NCBI RefSeq assembly: GCF_006124995.1 | Contig: NZ_QEWN01000012.1 | Location: 1 to 47,135, forward strand | Origin: Vibrio sp. Hep-1b-8 | GTDB taxonomy: Bacteria > Pseudomonadota > Gammaproteobacteria > Enterobacterales > Vibrionaceae | Length of the DNA: 47,135 nt | Reading direction: 5' to 3' | Part shown: positions 34,012 to 42,529 of the stretch, one piece after another | Numbering within the stretch: the first letter of the stretch is position 1 | Layout: each line of letters begins with the position of its first letter | Notes under the pieces: model-generated | Told to the model about the DNA's origin: nothing | Databases searched by the model: none | The model's input: only the letters and a program-made list of their open reading frames with translations | Translations under genes and position numbers: made by a program

Positions 34012-35427
34012 ATGGAATTGACTCAATATCGAACCAGTATCGTTAGACCAATTAGTGGCGATTCACCGGTAGGAGAAAGACTATTAGATGAGCCACTGTT
34101 TGATTTTGTTGAAGACCAAATGATGAAAGTCGGTTCTCTTTCTCACGCCACAGTTCAGTGGCAAGAGGTTGAGCACAGTGCGATTACTTTGCTTAATGAG
34201 AAGAGCAAAGATATTAAGTTACTGGTTTATTTACTTCAGTGTTTGCATAACCAATTGACACCAAGCCGTTTGATAACCTCGTTTGGTGTGATGAGCGACT
34301 TCATTGAGCACTATTGGAATGATTGTTTCCCAGCACCCGGAAAGAGAGGCAACTTACCGCGCAGAAAGTTTTTCAGTCAGATGTGTCAACGTTTCTCAAT
34401 GGCTGTGGATAAGTTTGATTTCACGACTCTCGATAGCCAAGACAGAGACGAGTTGCAAACGGTGGTTCAAGGGTGGCAGAAAACAATACAAGCCAATCAA
34501 CTCTCTTCGGATATTGCGGATTCTATCGCGCTAACGATTAGCACCCAGCTTAAACGAGCTCAAGAGCGAGAGAAGTCACAGCACAGCACGGTACAAGCAA
34601 AAGACTCAGAGACAGAGACGTCACAAAGCACAGCGGCATCCTCCTCTTATTCTTTATCCGTTGACAATTCCAGTGATAAAGCAGCAAAGCAAACCCTGCT
34701 TAAAGTCGCGGAATATCTCTCTGATCAGGAGTCGGGGGCGGCATTAGCAATACGAGTACGTCGCCACGCGCTTTGGGGTTCTATCACGACGTTACCCGAT
34801 CATGATCATCTCGGAAAAACGTTACTGCGTGGCATGCAAGTGGAGCGAATTAAAGAGTATCAAGACCAGTTACATCAACCTGATCTCGCTCTGTGGAGAA
34901 AGATTGAACAAAGTTTGACGATTGCTCCTTATTGGTTTGATGGTCAGCTCATGAGCCACGATATCGCAAAGTCGCTTGGTCAACAGAGCTGGTGTCAGGC
35001 CATTCGTGAAGAAACTCAGTGTTTTGTCGAACGTTTTCCAAACGTGTTTGAACTCAAGTTTAAAGATGGTTCGCCATTTGTAACTGACATGGTGCGTGAT
35101 TGGTTAGCGAGTGGTGACATGGCCGCTTCAGGTGGCAATGTTTCAGGTAGTTGGAGTGAACAACGTGAAGAAGCTTTCAAGCTCGCTCAAGAGGGGGGGA
35201 TCGCCGTTGCGATGTCGATGCTCAATGATGGCCTTGTTGCCGCGACAGAGCCACGCGAGCGCTTTTATTGGCGTTTGCTTTGTGCCGATCTTTTGCGGCA
35301 TAGCCAGTTAGAAGCGATGGCGAAAGAACAGTATCAAACCTTAAAGCAAGAAATTATCCAGGCGAGCGTCACTGAGTGGGAGCCGTCTTTAATAGAACAA
35401 CTAGAACGATATACAGCGTTAGATTAA
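34012..35427 (+). CDS. tssA: T6SS cap/assembly protein TssA (VasJ-type)
   Basis: TssA starts tail-tube and sheath polymerisation and stays at the distal end of the growing tail. From ATG 34012 (GGTGG upstream) it has 471 residues. The N-terminal ImpA domain is clear: IVRPISGDSPVGERLLDEPLFDFVEDQMMK, then LLVYLLQCLHNQLTPSRL and FPAPGKRGNLPRRKFFSQM. A low-complexity Ser/Thr/Gln linker (about 185-225) leads to the VasJ-type C-terminal domain with GAALAIRVRRHALWGSIT and APYWFDGQLMSHDIA. It lies two bases after tagO. Confidence 0.93.
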   Translation: MELTQYRTSIVRPISGDSPVGERLLDEPLFDFVEDQMMKVGSLSHATVQWQEVEHSAITLLNEKSKDIKLLVYLLQCLHNQLTPSRLITSFGVMSDFIEHYWNDCFPAPGKRGNLPRRKFFSQMCQRFSMAVDKFDFTTLDSQDRDELQTVVQGWQKTIQANQLSSDIADSIALTISTQLKRAQEREKSQHSTVQAKDSETETSQSTAASSSYSLSVDNSSDKAAKQTLLKVAEYLSDQESGAALAIRVRRHALWGSITTLPDHDHLGKTLLRGMQVERIKEYQDQLHQPDLALWRKIEQSLTIAPYWFDGQLMSHDIAKSLGQQSWCQAIREETQCFVERFPNVFELKFKDGSPFVTDMVRDWLASGDMAASGGNVSGSWSEQREEAFKLAQEGGIAVAMSMLNDGLVAATEPRERFYWRLLCADLLRHSQLEAMAKEQYQTLKQEIIQASVTEWEPSLIEQLERYTALD

Positions 35428-35442
35428 GCAAAGGGACTATCC

Positions 35443-38400
35443 ATGTGGAAAAGTATCATTGGGCTTGTTAAGAAACTTAAGCCGGGCATAGCAGCGGCCC
35501 TTCCTATTTTGCTGTTTACTCTATTTATACTACTCAACGTTGCCATTTGGTGGGCAGGTCCTTGGCTGGAAATTCTCGGGACGAAACCTTTAGAGTCCGT
35601 GATGGCTCGAAGCATCGCGAGTGCACTGTTTGTGTTGCTCTCGTTGTCAGCGTGGGGTATTTGGCAGTGGCGTAAATTGCAAGGTTTTAAGAGTCAGCAA
35701 AAACGAGAAGAACAGCGAAAACTCGATCCAATTGCGAAATATGAAGAGCGTCAGGAAGTCGAACTGAATAACGTAATGAAAGAGATGAAGCAAAGTCTCA
35801 ATACGCGTAACTATCTCTATTCATTGCCTTGGTATCTAGTGTTGGGTGTTGAAAACGCGGGCAAAACAAGCTTAATCAACCGTTCAGGACAGAACTTTGC
35901 GCTTTCTTCTGTGATGCGAGCCTCGGGGCAGAAAAGTGATAACCCTTACTATTTCGACTGGTGGATTGGTGACGAGTCCGTACTGATTGACCCTGATGGT
36001 GAGTTACTTACTCAAGGTAATCGTAAAGACAAGGAAGCTGCTGAAATACAGCGCCGCTTATGGCTTCATTTCATCAATTGGTTGGAAAAAACGCGCAGTA
36101 GAAGGCCGTTGAACGGTATTGTTCTCGCGCTTGATATCTCTAATCTTGCCGTCTCTACTGCGTCAGAGCGTAAGGCTTATGCAAACTTGCTGCGTGCGCG
36201 TATTCGCGAATTAATGGAAACACTGGCGACTCGCTTGCCAGTCTACATTACGCTGACAAAACTTGACTTGTTGTATGGTTTCGAACCTTTCTTTAAACAT
36301 TATTCCAAGTCACAGCGAGATGAAGTATTAGGTTTCACCTTCTCTCTAGAATCGGTCGATAATTTAGATCACTGGTTAGAAGAGTTTTCTAAAGACTATG
36401 GGCAGTTTGTATCAAGAATCAACGAACTCTTTCCCCATGCGGTGGCAGAGCCGTTGGAACAAGCCGAGCGTGACGCTATCTATAGCTTTACGCGTCAAAT
36501 GTCAGGGCTGCAAGATATTCTCAAAAACTTTTTCCGAGATGCACTCTCAAGTGATCAGTTCTCTACCTCTGCGTTAGTTCGTGGGGTTTACTTTACGTCG
36601 GTTTATCAGCAGGGAGTGCCTAGCAACGCCTTTGGAGATTCCGCCTCTCGTCGCTATGGTCTATCGCATGCGGTGAACGAAGCTCAAAATGCTAAGAACT
36701 CAACGGTATATTTTACTCAGAAGTTATTTAGCAACATTATCTACCCAGAGGCAGGATTGGCTTCGGATAACTTCCGAGTGGCAAAACACAAACGTCGTTT
36801 AATGGGCCTTTCTATTACCGCTTGTATGGTGGCAACGGTGCTTTTAGCGGGGACGTGGCATCGCTATTACCTAACCAATGTTAACCAGTCTGATGCGGTA
36901 CTCACTAAGGTCAATGAATACAAAACTCAATACCCATCTAATCTTTATCTGGCTTCTCAGAAAGACATTCTTGAACCGTTAAACAAGATTCGACAAGCGA
37001 CATTGGAGTTCGGTTTTTTCCGTGACAAGCCACGCTACTTATCTGATCTTGGTCTATATCAAGGGCATACTATTGGGCCAATGGTCGAAAATACCTACCT
37101 TAACTTGCTCGAAAACCGTTTCTTGCCACTTCTAATGGCGGATGTCGTTGTTGCGCTTAAACAGGCTGAGAATGAGGAAGAGAAACTGGCAGTTCTGCGA
37201 GTTTATCGCATGCTGGTAGATAAGAGTGGTCGCTACGAAGATTATGTGCTTGATTACTTTGGTAAATATTGGCAGAGCACGTTTGTCGGGCAAAAACAGG
37301 TTCAGGGTGAACTGTTAGAGCACTTAGATTATGCGATGCGCCATACCGATCTCGCTGGAAAAAGGCAGCAAGGTGACGAGTTCGCAGAACGAGTGATGAA
37401 GCCATACGATCGCACCATCGCCAGCGCTCAAGCAGAACTTAGCACTATGCCTAACGATCAGCGTGTTTACCGAAATTTGAAGCTGAACGCGCAAACCGTG
37501 TTAGGCCCTTCGATCAGTATTCGTAATTTAGTTGGTCCAATCTTTGATGTTGTGTTCGAAGAGCGTGTGGCTAATAGCAGCTTGTATATACCACAAATGC
37601 TGACAAAAGCCGGCTTTGAAAACTATTTCATGCCGAGATCCGAGTCTGTCTCGGAGTTAGCCCTGATCGATAGTTGGGTATTAGGACAGTCTAAAACGGC
37701 GCAGTTTAGTGAAGCAGATAAACAAGTACTTCGTGAAAAGATTCGCAATCTGTATGTTGCAGATTATGTGAACACTTGGCGTGCAGCATTGAATGATATC
37801 GACATGAAATATTTTGGTGACATCAATGATGCGGTGATGGTGCTAGAGAGCTTGACTGGAAACGTCGAGCCAATGCAGCGATTACTCAGGACATTAAAGA
37901 ACAACACTCAGGTCATTGAGGGATTAGACCCAGATAATGACGTAGCAGAAGAACTGCTAAAGAGTGCTAAATACAAAGTCGCGTCAAGCATTCAATCTCC
38001 ATTTGCTGAGTTAAACTTAATGCTTAAACCCGTTGGAGAGCAACCTGCGTATATCAATGAAGTCCTTGAATCGGTTGATGAACTGAAGGCTTATTTGAAA
38101 TCGATTCAAGAATCACCAGATGTCGGTATGGCAGCGCTTGACGCAACGAAGGCGCGAGTAAAGTTAGTCAGTGCGGATCCTATCTATACCTTGAAGCGCA
38201 TCTCTTCTGGTTTACCAAGACCATTGGATAGCATGATCGCTAAGCTGGCAGATGAAAGCTGGTATGTGGTGAAGCAAGAAGCGATTAGATACTTAGAAGT
38301 GCGTTGGACTGAAGATGTTTACAAGCCGTACTATACCAAGCTTGCGAGTCGCTACCCGTTTAATCCTGCTTCCACAAAAGATGTGGCACTGGAAGATTTC

Positions 38401-38985
38401 GAATCCTTCTTTGCTCCTAATGGCACCTTGGATAACTTTTACACTAATCAGCTGAAAATTTTTATTGAAGAGAACATTGCCGTTGATGATTACGATAACG
38501 CTCAATCGCTGATCCGCCCTGAGGTACTAGCGCAGATTGAACAAGCACAAAGAATTCGTCAGGCGTTCTTTAACCGTAAAGGTATCTTAGACGTAAACTT
38601 CTCTGTCGAGCCTCTTCAGTTAAGTGGGAATAAACGCCGCAGTGTACTTAATGTTGATGGTCAGTATCTCACATACAGCCATGGACCGCGTGAAGGTGTT
38701 GAGCTGATTTGGCCAAATACCCTGCGTGATTCTGCCGTGTCTAAAGTGACTTTAGTGCCAACCAAGTCTAACTTGTCGCCTAGAAGTATTAACGAGAAAG
38801 GACCTTGGGCATTTTTCCGACTATTGGAAAAGGGTAACGTTATGTCAGCGGGCAAGACGTCGGTTGATTACCGATTTGATGTCGATGGCGGAGACATGAT
38901 TTATCGCATCAATGCTGAATCGGATGCCAATCCATTTACTGAACGCCTGTTTAAGTCGTTCAAGTTATCTAAGACTCTTTACTAA
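35443..38985 (+). CDS. tssM: T6SS inner-membrane protein TssM (VasK, IcmF family)
   Basis: The core of the TssJLM membrane channel, 1180 residues. Two N-terminal membrane helices (about 15-40 and 55-75) and a third at about 450-472 (GLSITACMVATVLLAGTW) flank a cytoplasmic NTPase-like domain with an intact Walker A motif, GVENAGKTS (135-143). DFWIGDE-like DWWIGDESVLIDPDGELL and ITLTKLDLL (a TKxD guanine-type motif) follow. The large periplasmic part carries FARYWQSTFV-like FGKYWQSTFV, RYPFNP (about 970) and the TssJ-binding C-terminal beta domain ending GPWAFFRLLEKGNV and ERLFKSFKLSKTLY. A hairpin follows directly after the stop. Confidence 0.96.
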   Translation: MWKSIIGLVKKLKPGIAAALPILLFTLFILLNVAIWWAGPWLEILGTKPLESVMARSIASALFVLLSLSAWGIWQWRKLQGFKSQQKREEQRKLDPIAKYEERQEVELNNVMKEMKQSLNTRNYLYSLPWYLVLGVENAGKTSLINRSGQNFALSSVMRASGQKSDNPYYFDWWIGDESVLIDPDGELLTQGNRKDKEAAEIQRRLWLHFINWLEKTRSRRPLNGIVLALDISNLAVSTASERKAYANLLRARIRELMETLATRLPVYITLTKLDLLYGFEPFFKHYSKSQRDEVLGFTFSLESVDNLDHWLEEFSKDYGQFVSRINELFPHAVAEPLEQAERDAIYSFTRQMSGLQDILKNFFRDALSSDQFSTSALVRGVYFTSVYQQGVPSNAFGDSASRRYGLSHAVNEAQNAKNSTVYFTQKLFSNIIYPEAGLASDNFRVAKHKRRLMGLSITACMVATVLLAGTWHRYYLTNVNQSDAVLTKVNEYKTQYPSNLYLASQKDILEPLNKIRQATLEFGFFRDKPRYLSDLGLYQGHTIGPMVENTYLNLLENRFLPLLMADVVVALKQAENEEEKLAVLRVYRMLVDKSGRYEDYVLDYFGKYWQSTFVGQKQVQGELLEHLDYAMRHTDLAGKRQQGDEFAERVMKPYDRTIASAQAELSTMPNDQRVYRNLKLNAQTVLGPSISIRNLVGPIFDVVFEERVANSSLYIPQMLTKAGFENYFMPRSESVSELALIDSWVLGQSKTAQFSEADKQVLREKIRNLYVADYVNTWRAALNDIDMKYFGDINDAVMVLESLTGNVEPMQRLLRTLKNNTQVIEGLDPDNDVAEELLKSAKYKVASSIQSPFAELNLMLKPVGEQPAYINEVLESVDELKAYLKSIQESPDVGMAALDATKARVKLVSADPIYTLKRISSGLPRPLDSMIAKLADESWYVVKQEAIRYLEVRWTEDVYKPYYTKLASRYPFNPASTKDVALEDFESFFAPNGTLDNFYTNQLKIFIEENIAVDDYDNAQSLIRPEVLAQIEQAQRIRQAFFNRKGILDVNFSVEPLQLSGNKRRSVLNVDGQYLTYSHGPREGVELIWPNTLRDSAVSKVTLVPTKSNLSPRSINEKGPWAFFRLLEKGNVMSAGKTSVDYRFDVDGGDMIYRINAESDANPFTERLFKSFKLSKTLY

Positions 38986-38991
38986 AACACT

Positions 38992-39019
38992 AAAAGGAGC
39001 GAGGTGACTCGCTCCTTTT
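38992..39019 (+). terminator. Hairpin between tssM and tagA, possible partial terminator
   Basis: AAAAGGAGCGAG and CTCGCTCCTTTT pair perfectly across GTGA, seven bases past the tssM stop and about 20 bases before the tagA start. The T run is short (TTTTC), so it may act as a leaky terminator or as an mRNA-stability element that lowers tagA expression. Confidence 0.6.
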
Positions 39020-39037
39020 CTACAGGACGAAGTATCT

Positions 39038-40294
39038 ATGTCCAATACAGTATTACTTGACCAAGTTGTTTATCGTGTAACAGCCGATTCTGACTCAATC
39101 AGACATCTCGAAAGTTATCAAAAAATCAGAGATGAGATTAATAGTCGCTTTAATCCCCTGTCTGGTGGCACTAATTGGCAAGAGGTATATGAAGCGTGTG
39201 AACACCTAGCTAAGGGACCAGGTGTTGACTTACTCATGTGTAGCTATCTAACCATAGCCAAGCTGAAAATTGAGGGGTTGGCGGGTTATGCCAATGGCTT
39301 AGAGCTCCTAATACAATGCTTGAGTTTGCTACCCAAGCCGGACTCAAAATCGGCCAAAATGCGCAAAGAAGTTTTAGATTGGGTCAATGGCAAGGCCATT
39401 CCTGAGTTAAAGAAAATGAAACCCTCTCAAGAGCAGTTGCGAGATCTTTATCGCAGCGAGAGAGTATGCGAAAGAATCCATCACTGGATGACACTTCAAC
39501 AGCCTCAAGTGGACGTTGATTTTGAAGGGGTTGGATTTGTTCTGTTTGAACATATTGATCAAATAGAAACGCGTTATCATACGGCGATAAAGCGCCAAGA
39601 AAAGCAGCGAGAAAACGACAATAGAGTCACGCGTCGCCGTTACTACTGGAGTTTGACGGGCACACTTGTATCGACGCTTGTCGTGAGTGGTGTGTGTGGG
39701 TGGCTCTATTACAATCCGAGCTTCATCAATCAATACCAGTTCAAGCAGTCGGTCGAAGTTCCCGCAATCAATACAAGCAACCTTGATCGTTATGTGGAGC
39801 ATACTAAACCGAAAAAATTAGCCGCTGTTCAAGCTGAGCTGATCCCTATGTATCAGACGTCGATTGAAGAGAAAACCAAAGTCTCTATTGAGCAGCCTTA
39901 CTTAAAGGCGCTAGAACAACTCAATGTTTTGCAGAAACTGTATGCAGGAGACGAGCAAGTTGAACAGATAAGCCAGACCCTATATCAAGACCAACAGTTC
40001 GCGCTCGATCAGGCGAATGAATTTATCGCTCGGTTTAGTGAAATACGCACAAAGATGGCAAATATTGCGCTGCTCGCTAAGAAACAGCGCTGGCAACAGG
40101 TCGCGAATGAAACCAAATCATTGGAGGACTTTGCTGTCAGCCTATCGCCAATCTATGGTCGAGTCGGCTATGTAGAAAACTTGATTGAGCAACACCAGTA
40201 CGAGCAAGCTCGGCAAGAGTTTGATGAATTGAAAAGACGTCTGAATAATTTAAGTTGGAAAGTGGCCGAACTAAATCAAAGGCTTGAAGAGTAG
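39038..40294 (+). CDS. vasL: TssA-like accessory protein TagA (VasL)
   Basis: A 418-residue protein with an N-terminal ImpA-type domain (NPLSGGTNWQEVYEACEHLAKGPGVDLLMCSYL, 39156-39254), one membrane segment at about 208-226 (LTGTLVSTLVVSGVCGWLYY) and a C-terminal helical VasL domain. TssA-like proteins of this build (TagA) stop and hold the distal end of the extended sheath at the opposite membrane in other systems. Here the membrane helix in mid-chain fits that role. It is the last T6SS gene, at the position of VCA0121 in V. cholerae, and is split from tssM by a hairpin. Confidence 0.9.
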   Translation: MSNTVLLDQVVYRVTADSDSIRHLESYQKIRDEINSRFNPLSGGTNWQEVYEACEHLAKGPGVDLLMCSYLTIAKLKIEGLAGYANGLELLIQCLSLLPKPDSKSAKMRKEVLDWVNGKAIPELKKMKPSQEQLRDLYRSERVCERIHHWMTLQQPQVDVDFEGVGFVLFEHIDQIETRYHTAIKRQEKQRENDNRVTRRRYYWSLTGTLVSTLVVSGVCGWLYYNPSFINQYQFKQSVEVPAINTSNLDRYVEHTKPKKLAAVQAELIPMYQTSIEEKTKVSIEQPYLKALEQLNVLQKLYAGDEQVEQISQTLYQDQQFALDQANEFIARFSEIRTKMANIALLAKKQRWQQVANETKSLEDFAVSLSPIYGRVGYVENLIEQHQYEQARQEFDELKRRLNNLSWKVAELNQRLEE

Positions 40295-40419
40295 AGCCTT
40301 GAATAACATAGATGCATATCGGTTAACCCCTAGAGGAATCACTTGCACTTTGGACAAAGGATCTATATAAATTCCGCTTTCCTTTTCCACGATGATATTT
40401 GAACACTTGGGGTTACCAT

Positions 40420-40857
40420 ATGACGCAGTTTTGGCAGCAAAAAGCTCTCGAAGAGATGACCGAAAATGAATGGGAGTCCCTTTGTGACGGTTGTGGAAAA
40501 TGTTGCTTGCACAAACTGATGGATGAAGACACCGATGAGATCTACTACACCAACGTGGCGTGTAGTTGGTTAAACAGTAAAACCTGTTCGTGTAAAGACT
40601 ACCCAAACCGTTTTAGCTCAGGTGAAGAGTGTACCAAGCTAACTCGTGAAGATATTGATGATTTTACATGGCTTCCGAACACTTGTGCTTATCGTTTACT
40701 CGCTGAGAAGCAACCTCTTCCTGAATGGCACCCGTTAATCACGGGCTCTAAGTCTGCTATGCATGCTGCAGGGGAGAGCGTACGCAATAAAGTGGTCTAC
40801 GAAATCGATGTTGTTAACTGGGAAGACCACATCCTCAATCACCCAAACAGAGATTAA
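40420..40857 (+). CDS. ycgN: YcgN/UPF0260 cysteine cluster protein
   Basis: A 145-residue protein of unknown function, nearly identical in layout to E. coli Ycg[46 protein letters not shown] (40429-40563), [46 protein letters not shown] and DHILNHP. Nine cysteines form a probable metal-binding set like that of the YkgJ-type protein at 17.7 kb. I start at ATG 40420; an open frame reaches TTG 40399. It marks the right backbone border of the T6SS region. Confidence 0.93.
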   Translation: MTQFWQQKALEEMTENEWESLCDGCGKCCLHKLMDEDTDEIYYTNVACSWLNSKTCSCKDYPNRFSSGEECTKLTREDIDDFTWLPNTCAYRLLAEKQPLPEWHPLITGSKSAMHAAGESVRNKVVYEIDVVNWEDHILNHPNRD

Positions 40858-40861
40858 AATT

Positions 40862-40892
40862 AATAGGCTGTAACATAGGTCTACAGCCTATT
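40862..40892. terminator. Hairpin between converging ycgN and PAAR genes
   Basis: AATAGGCTGTA and TACAGCCTATT pair over eleven bases with a nine-base loop. The U tract is weak on both strands, yet the position between two converging stops supports a terminator. Confidence 0.65.
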
Positions 40893-40914
40893 AGACGATG
40901 GTGAGGTTGGAATA

Positions 40915-41214
40915 TTATCCTATCTCGACATCGGATGATGCCGACGATATTGTTCCTCCGCAGTCTATCGAATCCCCAAAACGTGCTGCGGGTTTACCGT
41001 CAATAAATACGCTCGACGAACCTTCCGCGACACTTCTAGGGTGGTTGCCATGAGGGGTCTTATCACACGGGCAGCCATGATCTTGCAGTGGATCACCTTG
41101 GCGAACTGATGGCTGAAAATTAATCATCACACTTGGACTCCCTGCAATGATTGGTGTTGGTGGGAAGCAATCGTGCTCCGATCCGGTATCACCTAGCCTT
41201 GCTGCTTTTGGCAT
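40915..41214 (-). CDS. Orphan PAAR-domain T6SS spike-tip protein
   Basis: A 99-residue single-domain PAAR protein. It caps the VgrG spike and can bring effectors along. MPKAARLGDTGSEHDCFPPTPIIAGSPSV is the family start, followed by PSVRQGDPLQDHGCPCDK, HPRSVAEGSSSVFIDGKPAARFGDSIDCGG. His14, His47 and Cys49/Cys51-type residues plus Cys85 could hold the tip metal. There is no C-terminal toxin extension. The ATG has a perfect AGGAGG. It stands alone on the minus strand with no VgrG, adaptor or immunity gene beside it, separated from the T6SS operon by ycgN. Confidence 0.92.
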   Translation of the reverse strand: MPKAARLGDTGSEHDCFPPTPIIAGSPSVMINFQPSVRQGDPLQDHGCPCDKTPHGNHPRSVAEGSSSVFIDGKPAARFGDSIDCGGTISSASSDVEIG

Positions 41215-41541
41215 ATAGCCTCCTACTATTAAATTGACATTATGCCCATCGATATTTAAAAAATGACGAGCACATGAAGCGAAGTTATGTCATCTCTCAG
41301 AGCTTACTCAGATCGCCGAGAAAACCCTTGGCGCTAAGGTCAAACCAATATTGATCAGTCTAAACAAAGGCGAGTTGTTCATTGTTAATCAAGTACTGTG
41401 CCAATTTTAAAAATTCAATATTTTCAATTGCTTAATATTTTTATCTACTTTGAGCGGGCAGTTTTTTGCTCGATTCAAAGACTTTGGTTCCTAATTCGTT
41501 TTCAGTTAAAAACACGCCTAACATGACTGATTGTTATGCGC
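41215..41541. other. Mostly non-coding stretch with a decayed coding fragment
   Basis: Upstream of the PAAR gene lies its promoter region and then a plus-strand frame without a start codon (41267-41410) that reads like the tail of a protein: LTQIAEKTLGAKVKPILISL, then NKGELFIVNQVL and a TAA stop. I do not recognise it. AT-rich sequence follows to the IS remnant. Confidence 0.35.
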
Positions 41542-41715
41542 TCACCATCGTTTCGGGCATCCGACCGCTAGATTGCGAGGGTGACCTCGTTCCAACAAGG
41601 CTGCGCCCTCGGCGTAGAGCTTTAGTCCTGTCGCATCAATCCAAAATGTCAGTGAGCCGCGATTAAATAAAGCTTGGTTATGTTGTTTCCAATTTGGAAT
41701 TGATGACTTTCCATA
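41542..41715 (-). pseudogene. IS5-like transposase remnant
   Basis: On the minus strand, GKSSIPNWKQHNQALFNRGS then LTFWID is the N-terminal signature of IS5-family transposases, but the expected start codon is TAT. It runs straight into ATGLKLYAEG, a segment that normally lies much further on (DSTGLK.Y.EGEW), and stops after about 58 codons. So the middle and end of the gene are lost. It lies between the PAAR gene and a response-regulator gene. Confidence 0.72.
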
Positions 41716-41774
41716 CTTTCATAAAAATATTTCTTATTATATAAAAACTAGGAATACATCCAGGGGGGATCATC

Positions 41775-41792
41775 ATGCAAACCTATTTATAG
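41775..41792 (+). promoter_or_regulatory. Five-codon upstream ORF before the response regulator
   Basis: ATG CAA ACC TAT TTA TAG, preceded at a good distance by AGGGGGGAT. Its stop codon touches the AGAGG ribosome-binding site of the next gene, so translation of the two could be coupled. It may be chance. Confidence 0.3.
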
Positions 41793-41801
41793 AGGCTTAC
41801 A

Positions 41802-42392
41802 ATGAACTCAATTAAAACGCTTATATTAGATAACCAACCAATTATTAGACGTGCTCTTGCATCAATGCTTAATAGCATTACTGTTAATACTGAGATTTTT
41901 CAATCAGATTCGATAAAGGATGCACACCGTATTCTTCGTGGACAGAGTATTGATATGATCATACTTGATATCGTTTTGAATGATGGAAATGGCTTAGATT
42001 TCATTCAGCGTATTCGAAAAAGTGGTTATAAAGGCAGGGTTTTATTTGTTTCTTCAAATAATTCCCCTCTCTTTAACCATACCGCTAAGAAAGTAGGTGC
42101 TAATGGTTACATACTTAAGACAGAAGACACTTCACTAATTAATGAAGCCATTTTAGTAACCTATCGAGGGTTTTATGCATTCAAAGAGAGTTTGGCTACA
42201 GCACATGAACTCCCTGATCTAACAGAGCGTGAATCAGTAGTATTTGGCTATTTATCTCTAGGCTACTCAAACAAGAAAATCTCAGAACTATTATCTTTGA
42301 GCTCAAAGACAGTTAGCACTTACAAATCTAGAATTCTAGAAAAATTCAACGCTAATTCCATTGTCGAGATAATGGAGTTTCAACGCGCATAA
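41802..42392 (+). CDS. LuxR/FixJ-type response regulator
   Basis: A 196-residue orphan response regulator. The receiver domain has the phosphoacceptor Asp in MIILDIVLNDG (about residue 53), Lys in YILKTED and Ser-Ser in LFVSSN. The acidic pocket near the N-terminus is reduced to LILDNQP, where two acidic residues are usual. The C-terminal LuxR helix-turn-helix is standard (LTERESVVFGYLSLGYSNKK, then SSKTVSTYKSRILEKF). No histidine kinase is nearby. Codon use is AT-rich. The target is unknown; its position between IS debris and unknown small genes suggests it arrived by transfer or serves the accessory region. Confidence 0.88.
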   Translation: MNSIKTLILDNQPIIRRALASMLNSITVNTEIFQSDSIKDAHRILRGQSIDMIILDIVLNDGNGLDFIQRIRKSGYKGRVLFVSSNNSPLFNHTAKKVGANGYILKTEDTSLINEAILVTYRGFYAFKESLATAHELPDLTERESVVFGYLSLGYSNKKISELLSLSSKTVSTYKSRILEKFNANSIVEIMEFQRA

Positions 42393-42423
42393 CACTGTTA
42401 CTGACGCCGCCAAACATGAAAAT

Positions 42424-42451
42424 AACTCTCCAAATTGGAGAGAGTACTTTT
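42424..42451 (+). terminator. Probable terminator of the response regulator gene
   Basis: CTCTCC and GGAGAG pair across AAATT, with a short TTTT four bases later. It lies 33 bases past the stop. Confidence 0.45.
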
Positions 42452-42529
42452 GAAAAACTCATTCACTTTACTACAAGCATGGAATAACTGAGCACGGATT
42501 CTCATTATCTACATTGAGAGAAATTGACG

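Noticed and set aside
40271..40606. 111-codon minus-strand frame over the start of ycgN
   Set aside because: It lies mostly opposite the well-supported ycgN gene, has no ribosome-binding site and no family features.
41466..41666. 66-codon plus-strand frame in the PAAR-regulator gap
   Set aside because: It is the opposite strand of the IS5-like transposase remnant, whose own frame carries the recognisable protein sequence.
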